Origin: Methylomonas sp. | Lineage (GTDB): Bacteria > Pseudomonadota > Gammaproteobacteria > Methylococcales > Methylomonadaceae | Direction of reading: 5' to 3' | NCBI GenBank assembly: GCA_026988195.1 | Contig: JALSLS010000493.1 | Coordinates: 1-5,556, forward strand | Length of the DNA: 5,556 nt | Part shown: in pieces, positions 1-4,171 of the stretch | Position numbering within the stretch: the stretch's first letter is position 1 | How the letters are laid out: the number at the start of each line of letters is the position of its first letter | Notes under the pieces: generated by a model | Seen by the model: the letters and a program-made list of their open reading frames with translations, nothing else | The model's database searches: none | Told to the model about the DNA's origin: nothing | Position numbers and translations under genes: made by a program

Positions 1-145
1 ATTTTATACACCTTATAGACACAGTAATCAATTTATCTTCATTAACCACCCAAGTTTAATTCCTATTTATTCCCAAACACCCCTTACAACTCTCTAGATA
101 CTCGATGTTCCCATTTTCAAGTTTAGGAAAAATAGAAAAAACAGC
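1..145. other. AT-rich stretch without a recognisable gene
   Basis: All six frames are broken by stops. The longest opening that touches the left edge is about 33 codons on the plus strand, ending at a TAG near 108, with no codon pattern that suggests a gene tail. No tRNA-like fold, promoter or strong hairpin is visible. Together with the palindromic element at 146-242 and the spacer to 286, this makes a 286-bp space with no gene. Confidence 0.6.
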
Positions 146-242
146 GTAGCTATTCAGCTTGTCAGAAAAAAGAGCATTATTATAATCGCGCCGAGGGCGG
201 ACGCTCCTACAAAACATTGCGCTAAAGATGCTGAATAGTTAC
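146..242. repeat. MITE-like element: 13-bp inverted ends around a REP-like core
   Basis: The ends are gtagctattcagc (146-158) and gctgaatagttac (230-242), inverted copies with one mismatch in 13. Between them is a GC-rich island (187-210) that contrasts with the AT-rich surroundings. Read on the minus strand, the island starts with GTAG at 210-207, followed by a weak stem of GCGTC against GGCGC with one G-T pair. A GTAG foot followed by a hairpin is the known layout of REP sequences mobilised by RAYT (TnpA-REP) transposases. The element has no coding capacity. It lies downstream of the minus-strand methyltransferase gene. That it is mobile or repeated in the genome is inference; the inverted ends and core are seen directly. 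Confidence 0.55.
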
Positions 243-276
243 AAAAAACTAAGACAGTAAAACCTACATACTCCCC

Positions 277-284
277 AAAAAAAA
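277..284 (-). terminator. Possible weak terminator after the methyltransferase gene
   Basis: On the minus strand a run of eight T follows three bases after the TGA stop of the methyltransferase gene. The only stem just upstream is AGCT-loop-AGCT inside the last codons, four base pairs, which is short for an intrinsic terminator. The T run is real; its role in termination is uncertain. Confidence 0.22.
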
Positions 285-286
285 CA

Positions 287-1036
287 TCAAGCTTTATCAG
301 CTGTAACTAAAGCATTAACTTCTTGCCGGTCTGATAATGCAATATCAACAAACCCTATTGATTTTAATTGCTGTAAGGTAATAGTTTCTCGCATCACATG
401 ATTTTCAGATTCATCATTAAATAAATGTATTATCCAGTGCTCCAATACATCTAGCTTATTAAGCTTAGTTAATACTTTAAAATAATGAGCCACTTCTTGT
501 TGAATCATATCTGTATGCACAGAAATATCATCTAAAGCATAACGATCGCCATTAATAAATTGCCCGCCTTTTTTTAGCACACGAAATATTTCTTGGTGAA
601 CTTGCTTTCTATAACTTTTCTGAAAATTATGCACTGTATAAGCCGAAACCACCAAATCAAGGCTATCTGATTCGACAGCCTTTAATGCTGTTAGGGCATC
701 TTTGGCTAAAAAACTTAAGCGCCCTTCTGCAACCCAGTCATTTAAACTACGCTGTGCTTGGCATTGCATTGTAGGTTCGTTATCAACACTGACAATGGTT
801 AAATCTTTATTCGCTAATAGAACAGAAAGTGTAGTAATGCCTGTGCCACCACCCAGTTCAAATACTGTTAAAGGTCTGTTATTTATTTTTGAATACTCAC
901 TAACCGCCTGCCCCACCAATCGACTCATTTCAGTCGCTAATGGGCAAATCAGTTTTAACATTTGGTACTCTTGTCCAATCACTCCCGAAAACATATCATC
1001 GTAAGGCGGCTTAATCTTTTGGCTTTCTTTGCTCAT
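287..1036 (-). CDS. Class I SAM-dependent methyltransferase, substrate unknown
   Basis: This is a 249-residue protein with the Rossmann-type methyltransferase fold. Motif I, the glycine-rich SAM-binding loop, is ELGGGTG at residues 60-66. Strand 2 ends in the acidic residue D85 (VSVDNEP), expected to bind the SAM ribose. D113 in the KDAL segment fits the adenine-contacting position, and LDLVVSAYTVHN (127-138) matches motif IV. RVLKKGGQFINGD (152-164) is the usual post-IV strand of the Methyltransf_25/UbiE-like group. The C-terminal 80 residues are a helical cap that probably sets substrate choice; I cannot name the substrate. The ATG at 1036 lies inside the last codons of the DUF1244 gene and has no clear Shine-Dalgarno, so translation is probably coupled. 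The next in-frame ATG (M15, base 994) would cut into the PPYDDMF segment, which looks like genuine coding sequence. It is probably cytoplasmic. Confidence 0.87.
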   Translation of the reverse strand: MSKESQKIKPPYDDMFSGVIGQEYQMLKLICPLATEMSRLVGQAVSEYSKINNRPLTVFELGGGTGITTLSVLLANKDLTIVSVDNEPTMQCQAQRSLNDWVAEGRLSFLAKDALTALKAVESDSLDLVVSAYTVHNFQKSYRKQVHQEIFRVLKKGGQFINGDRYALDDISVHTDMIQQEVAHYFKVLTKLNKLDVLEHWIIHLFNDESENHVMRETITLQQLKSIGFVDIALSDRQEVNALVTADKA

Positions 1037-1307
1037 AGGCGGCTAATTGCTCGGTAGTTGCTTTAAGTTGATATTTACCTTTCCATTCACTATAAGGCAT
1101 ACCATAAACCTGAGTTCGTGCATCCTCATAATCGAGCTCTACATTTTGTTCCTGAGCTGAAGCTGTTAGCCATTTAGCTAAGCAATTCCGACAAAACCCA
1201 GCTAGAATCATTAAATCAATATTCTGCACATCAGTTTCTTTTTGTAAATGAGAAACTAATTTTCGAAAAGCCGCAGCTTCTATTTCTGTCTGTGTTGATT
1301 TATCCAT
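1011..1307 (-). CDS. DUF1244 family protein (SMc04008-like)
   Basis: This 98-residue protein is full length for the family. It carries the diagnostic block VQNIDLMILAGFCRNCLAKW at residues 27-46, with a C39-x2-C42 pair, and the second conserved block VYGMPYSEWK at 67-76. The family is widespread in alpha- and gammaproteobacteria and has no established function. The paired cysteines could bind a metal or react in redox chemistry, but nothing here proves it. There is no signal peptide or membrane segment, so it is cytoplasmic. The ATG at 1307 is preceded by a weak GGGA about 8 bases upstream. Its TAA stop lies 26 bases inside the downstream methyltransferase gene, so the two are almost certainly on one mRNA. 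Confidence 0.9.
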   Translation of the reverse strand: MDKSTQTEIEAAAFRKLVSHLQKETDVQNIDLMILAGFCRNCLAKWLTASAQEQNVELDYEDARTQVYGMPYSEWKGKYQLKATTEQLAAYEQRKPKD

Positions 1308-1328
1308 GATAAATTCCCAAAAACTGTC

Positions 1329-1337
1329 ATTCTAGCA
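1329..1337 (-). promoter_or_regulatory. Possible extended -10 promoter for the DUF1244-methyltransferase unit
   Basis: Read on the minus strand, this is TGCTAGAAT: a TAGAAT hexamer (5 of 6 match to TATAAT) with the TGn extension of an extended -10 site. No good -35 box lies 16-18 bases upstream, which extended -10 promoters can tolerate. It would start transcription about 15 bases before the ATG at 1307. Assigned by motif only. Confidence 0.35.
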
Positions 1338-1357
1338 GAAACCCTCCAGAACTCATG

Positions 1358-1363
1358 TATAAT
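1358..1363 (+). promoter_or_regulatory. Possible -10 box for the 104-residue protein gene
   Basis: A perfect TATAAT lies 30 bases before the ATG at 1394 in the divergent spacer. No convincing -35 hexamer is found 16-18 bases upstream, and the region is AT-rich, so a chance match is possible. Confidence 0.3.
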
Positions 1364-1393
1364 TCAAAAATCATCATATAAATATAGTTTTAC

Positions 1394-1708
1394 ATGAAAA
1401 TTCATAGTTCATCTCTTACCTTTACCCCCTCAGGTAATAATAGTAGAAGTAAGCAACTGCCCCCCTCTGCTGAAAAAGAAAATAAAACGGCGGCTGTCTC
1501 ACTTTCTTTACCCTCAGAGGCAGCGAGGGTTGATAAAAAAATGGATGCCCCCACATTAGACCTAATCACAAAAAATATTGAACCTCAAATCAAAGTACTG
1601 TCTAACCCGCGTACTGCATATGCCGTAAATGCTTATATTCAAGAAAATTCCCAAACTTTAAAAAACCAACGATCTGAGCTTATCTCAGGCATTGACTTAT
1701 TTGCATAG
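1394..1708 (+). CDS. Small hypothetical protein, 104 residues
   Basis: I do not recognise this protein. The N-terminal half (1-50) is rich in Ser, Pro, Lys and Asn and is probably disordered. The C-terminal half reads as structured: APTLDLITKNIEPQIKVL (52-69) could form a helix, followed by NPRTAYAVNAYIQENSQTL (71-89) and a terminal GIDLFA. There are no cysteines, signal peptide or membrane segment. The ATG at 1394 has no evident Shine-Dalgarno. Evidence that it is a real gene: a continuous frame between a divergent gene and yciB, no competing frame, and protein-like composition with an ordered C-terminus. The ending, an Ala-Tyr helix then a short G-[IV]-D-aromatic-A tail, resembles other small uncharacterised gammaproteobacterial proteins as I remember them, but that is not a family assignment. 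It may be transcribed separately from the yciB cluster, 66 bp downstream. Confidence 0.68.
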   Translation: MKIHSSSLTFTPSGNNSRSKQLPPSAEKENKTAAVSLSLPSEAARVDKKMDAPTLDLITKNIEPQIKVLSNPRTAYAVNAYIQENSQTLKNQRSELISGIDLFA

Positions 1709-1720
1709 GGAGCTGAAAAT
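1692..1720 (+). promoter_or_regulatory. Possible sigma-70 promoter for the yciB cluster
   Basis: TTGACT (1692-1697, 5 of 6 to consensus) is followed after 17 bases by GAAAAT (1715-1720, 4 of 6). The -35 box lies inside the last codons of the upstream small gene. Transcription would start near 1727, giving a leader of about 48 bases before the yciB ATG. Assigned by motif and spacing only. Confidence 0.33.
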
Positions 1721-1774
1721 CATTAATTGTCCACCTCCCTTAGCCCTTATTTAGCTATATTACCTCTTTAAACT

Positions 1775-2311
1775 ATGAAACAACTCTTAGAATTTATCCC
1801 CGTAATTTTATTTTTTATCACCTATAAACTTTATGATATTTATACTGCAACTGCCGTTATTATCGTTGCAACTATTATTCAAGTAGGTATTAGTTGGTTC
1901 ATTAATAAAAAAGTTGAAACCATGCAATGGATTACTTTAGGATTGATTGTTGTGATGGGTGGCGCAACCCTTTACTTACAAGATGAACAGTTTATTAAGT
2001 GGAAATTAACGGTTATTGAATGGTTATTTGGATTAGCCTTCTTGGGTAGCCAATTCTTCGGTAAAAAAACCTTTGTTGAACGTATGATGGGGGCTAGCAT
2101 AGAACTCCCTGCGCCAGTATGGACAAAACTAAACCTTGCCTGGGCAACATTTTTTATCAGTGTGGGTGGAATCAATATCTATGTTATGCAAAACTTTAAT
2201 ACTGATGACTGGGTTACCTTCAAGACCTTTGGTGTTCCAGGCCTTATGTTGATCTTTATTGTTATTCAACTACTTTTTATTTATAAACATATCCCTGATA
2301 CTGAGGAATAA
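1775..2311 (+). CDS. yciB: YciB inner membrane-spanning protein (septation protein A family)
   Basis: This 178-residue membrane protein is full length for the YciB/IspA family. It opens with LLEFIPVILFFITYKLYDIYTAT, close to the family's signature start. Hydrophobic segments lie at about 4-20, 23-43, 51-68, 80-95, 119-138 and 150-171, giving five or six spans. The family block FIKWK is at 73-77, and WVTFKTFG at 146-153 precedes the last span. Known members sit in the inner membrane and have been linked to cell envelope synthesis and septation; the exact activity is not settled. The ATG at 1775 starts at the conserved N-terminus, although no good Shine-Dalgarno precedes it. It leads a cluster with yciI, which starts 5 bases after its stop. 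Confidence 0.94.
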   Translation: MKQLLEFIPVILFFITYKLYDIYTATAVIIVATIIQVGISWFINKKVETMQWITLGLIVVMGGATLYLQDEQFIKWKLTVIEWLFGLAFLGSQFFGKKTFVERMMGASIELPAPVWTKLNLAWATFFISVGGINIYVMQNFNTDDWVTFKTFGVPGLMLIFIVIQLLFIYKHIPDTEE

Positions 2312-2316
2312 ATATC

Positions 2317-2619
2317 ATGCTATATGCCATTTTAAGTGAAGATGTGACTGACAGTCTGCCAAAAAGACAGTCTGCACGTCCTGCGCATTTACAAAGATTA
2401 CAAGACTTACAAGACGCGGGTCGATTAGTTATTGCAGGCCCTCATCCGGCTATTGATAGCAATACACCTGGCGATGCTGGGTTTACTGGCAGCTTAGTTA
2501 TTGCAGAATTCTCCAGCCTATCAGCCGCTCAAGAGTGGGCTAATGTAGACCCTTATGTAGCTGCAGGCGTTTATAAAAATGTTACCGTTAAACCTTTTAA
2601 ACAAGTATTTCCACAATGA
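2317..2619 (+). CDS. yciI: YciI family protein
   Basis: This 100-residue cytoplasmic protein closely follows the E. coli YciI pattern. The segment RQSARPAHLQRL (residues 17-28) carries conserved H24. AGPHPAIDSNTPGDAGFTGS (40-59) forms the glycine-rich middle, and WANVDPYVAAGVY (74-86) carries conserved D78; the His-Asp pair is the proposed active site of this ferredoxin-like-fold family. The physiological reaction of YciI is not established, and related domains occur as dehydrochlorinase-like or muconolactone-isomerase-like enzymes. A good Shine-Dalgarno (GAGGA, 2304-2308) sits 8 bases before the ATG, inside the end of yciB. Its stop overlaps the bolA start, so it is co-translated with bolA. 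Confidence 0.94.
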   Translation: MLYAILSEDVTDSLPKRQSARPAHLQRLQDLQDAGRLVIAGPHPAIDSNTPGDAGFTGSLVIAEFSSLSAAQEWANVDPYVAAGVYKNVTVKPFKQVFPQ

Positions 2620-2882
2620 CATCAGAACTAATTAAACAAAAATTAAATGAATCTTTTCAGCCTGAATTAATAGAAATTATTGATGATAGCGCAGCTCATG
2701 CTGGACACGCTGGTGCTAAACAAGGCGGAGGGCACTACAATGTCACTATTGTCGCCAAAGCTTTTGAAGGCAAAACATTAGTACAAAGACATCAATTAAT
2801 TTACCAAGCTCTTGGTGATTTAATGAAAACAGATATTCACGCTTTAGGCATCAATGCTTTAACACCTTCAGAAAATACATAA
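2616..2882 (+). CDS. bolA: BolA family protein
   Basis: This 88-residue protein covers the whole BolA domain. DDSAAHAGHAGAKQGGGHYNV (residues 23-43) is the His-rich loop and following strand characteristic of proteobacterial BolA proteins, and LVQRHQLIYQALGDLM (55-70) is the recognition helix with the conserved Arg-His. IHALGINALTP (74-84) is the last strand, with the conserved His. BolA proteins pair with CGFS monothiol glutaredoxins and share a [2Fe-2S] cluster through a conserved His; some also bind DNA in stress and shape control. No glutaredoxin gene is in the window. The ATG overlaps the yciI stop as ATGA, indicating translational coupling. It is the generic BolA type rather than a certain orthologue of E. 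coli bolA, so the symbol is given at family level. Confidence 0.93.
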   Translation: MTSELIKQKLNESFQPELIEIIDDSAAHAGHAGAKQGGGHYNVTIVAKAFEGKTLVQRHQLIYQALGDLMKTDIHALGINALTPSENT

Positions 2883-2893
2883 GGAACTCAATA

Positions 2894-3973
2894 ATGAATA
2901 AGAAAATCATCCCCCTTGTTTTATTAGCAAGCACAACCTTACTAACAGCCTGTAATGCTGAAAAACCAACAAGCAATACTCCTGTTATCTCAAAAGATGA
3001 TGCAGTAGCCGTCGTTAATGGTACTTATATTAGTAAAGTCGCTTTAGCTGACTTGGAAAAAGAACTTATTAAACGTCAACAAGGGCAAGGACAATCTTTC
3101 CCTAAAGAGAAATTAGTTGAAGAATTAATTCAACGTGAGCTTTTATTACAAGAAGCCAAGCAAAAGAAACTTGATCAAACCGTTGAATATACAACACAGT
3201 TAGACACCATTAAAACGAGCTTATTAACCCAAGCGGCTGTTCAAAATTTCTTAAAATCTAACCCTATTACTGATGCTGACTTAAAAGCTGAATATGATAA
3301 AAATGTTGCTGCTTCAGGTACAGAATACAAAGCACGTCATATTTTAGTTAAATCAGAAGAAGAAGCTAAAAGTATCATTTCAGAGCTTTCTAATGGTGCT
3401 GACTTTGCAGAGTTAGCTAAAACAAAATCTACCGGCCCTTCTGGACCTCAAGGTGGTGATTTAGGTTGGTTTGCAGCAGGACAAATGGTTGCTCCATTTT
3501 CAGAAGCTGTCATTGCTATGGAAGACAATAAGTTTACTTTAACACCTGTTAAAACTCAGTTTGGCTATCATGTAATTTTAAGAGAAGGTTCAAGAGCACA
3601 AACACCGCCTCCTTTTGAATCAATCAAAGAACGTATTCGCCCTATGTTGCAACGTCAAAAAATGCAAGGTTTTCTAGACGGCCTACGTAATCAAGCAAAA
3701 GTTGAAATTTTATTAGCCCCACCAGCAGCTGTTACAGCACCTGCTATTGATGTTAAAGATGAAACTCAATCAACTGTAGATAAAGTAACTACTGAAGCTT
3801 CAAAATCAGTGAACAAAGCTGAAACAGCTATTGCTGATACAGTAAAAAATGTAGAGAAAAAAGTATCTGAGGCAGCAAATGAAGCAAAATCAGCTGCATC
3901 AGAAACAGTTGAAAAAGCAGATAAAGCTATCGCTGATAAAGTCACTAATTCACTAGATGCTTTAACTAAGTAA
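2894..3973 (+). CDS. Lipoprotein parvulin-type peptidylprolyl isomerase
   Basis: This 359-residue envelope protein catalyses cis-trans isomerisation of prolyl bonds and probably acts as a folding helper. Residues 1-20 are a lipoprotein signal: two lysines, a hydrophobic core and the lipobox LTAC with C20 as the lipidated residue. N21 at position +2 argues for outer-membrane sorting rather than inner-membrane retention. Residues 35-140 form a helical SurA-N-like chaperone region. The parvulin domain spans about 145-233, with ARHILV (H149), the GGDLGWF block (187-193), M198, F202 and QFGYHVI (222-228, H226) all in place. After a Pro-rich linker (about 273-285), residues 286-359 form a charged Ala/Lys/Glu-rich tail not usual for this family. 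AAGGA-type Shine-Dalgarno bases at 2881-2885 sit 8 bases before the ATG. It lies 11 bases after bolA and is very likely in the same operon. Confidence 0.92.
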   Translation: MNKKIIPLVLLASTTLLTACNAEKPTSNTPVISKDDAVAVVNGTYISKVALADLEKELIKRQQGQGQSFPKEKLVEELIQRELLLQEAKQKKLDQTVEYTTQLDTIKTSLLTQAAVQNFLKSNPITDADLKAEYDKNVAASGTEYKARHILVKSEEEAKSIISELSNGADFAELAKTKSTGPSGPQGGDLGWFAAGQMVAPFSEAVIAMEDNKFTLTPVKTQFGYHVILREGSRAQTPPPFESIKERIRPMLQRQKMQGFLDGLRNQAKVEILLAPPAAVTAPAIDVKDETQSTVDKVTTEASKSVNKAETAIADTVKNVEKKVSEAANEAKSAASETVEKADKAIADKVTNSLDALTK

Positions 3974-3983
3974 AACCAAAATA

Positions 3984-4140
3984 GTTCCCATGCCCCAGTG
4001 TCACGGCCATTAAGTTAAGATAACAGGTAGGATGTGCTGAGGTACGAAGCGCATCATTTACAGCTGATGCGCTTCCTGCCGTCAGCACATCCTACAGCAA
4101 ATGGCTTAACTTAATGGCAGTGATGCCCCAGCGTGGGAAC
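3984..4140. repeat. Paired REP palindrome (BIME-like) within longer inverted arms
   Basis: This is a 157-bp imperfect palindrome centred near 4061. Matching arm blocks are gttccca (3984-3990) with tgggaac (4134-4140); gccattaagttaag (4006-4019) with its exact inverse at 4105-4118; gtaggatgtgctga (4027-4040) with its inverse at 4082-4095; and gaagcgcatca (4046-4056) with its inverse at 4065-4075. Each half is also a hairpin on its own: stems 4031-4038/4048-4055 and 4066-4073/4084-4091, eight pairs each including one G-T, both with a GTAG foot. This matches known BIMEs, inverted REP pairs spread by RAYT transposases. No transposase is in the window. It occupies the gap between two convergent genes, so it may stop transcription from both sides. 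It is much more GC-rich than its surroundings. Confidence 0.82.
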
Positions 4141-4171
4141 TCTAATGGGTAGTTTATTAGGGTATAAGATT

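Noticed and set aside
702..1004. Plus-strand open frame of 100 codons
   Set aside because: It lies wholly inside the methyltransferase gene on the opposite strand, whose motifs are clear, and its translation resembles no protein family.
1707..1740. Possible hairpin agggag (1707-1712) with ctccct (1735-1740) between the small gene and yciB
   Set aside because: Six base pairs across a 22-base loop and no T run after it; too weak to call a terminator or attenuator.
1727..1761. TTGTCC with TATATT as an alternative yciB promoter
   Set aside because: The spacing is 23 bases, too long for sigma-70, and transcription would begin almost at the ATG.
1972..2175. Minus-strand open frame of 67 codons
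   Set aside because: It lies opposite yciB, a well-supported gene, and has no ribosome site or recognisable domain.
3984..4140. CRISPR array or RNA gene in the space between the isomerase and cydC genes
   Set aside because: The repeats are inverted rather than direct and evenly spaced, and no tRNA or known ncRNA fold is seen; a REP pair explains the structure.
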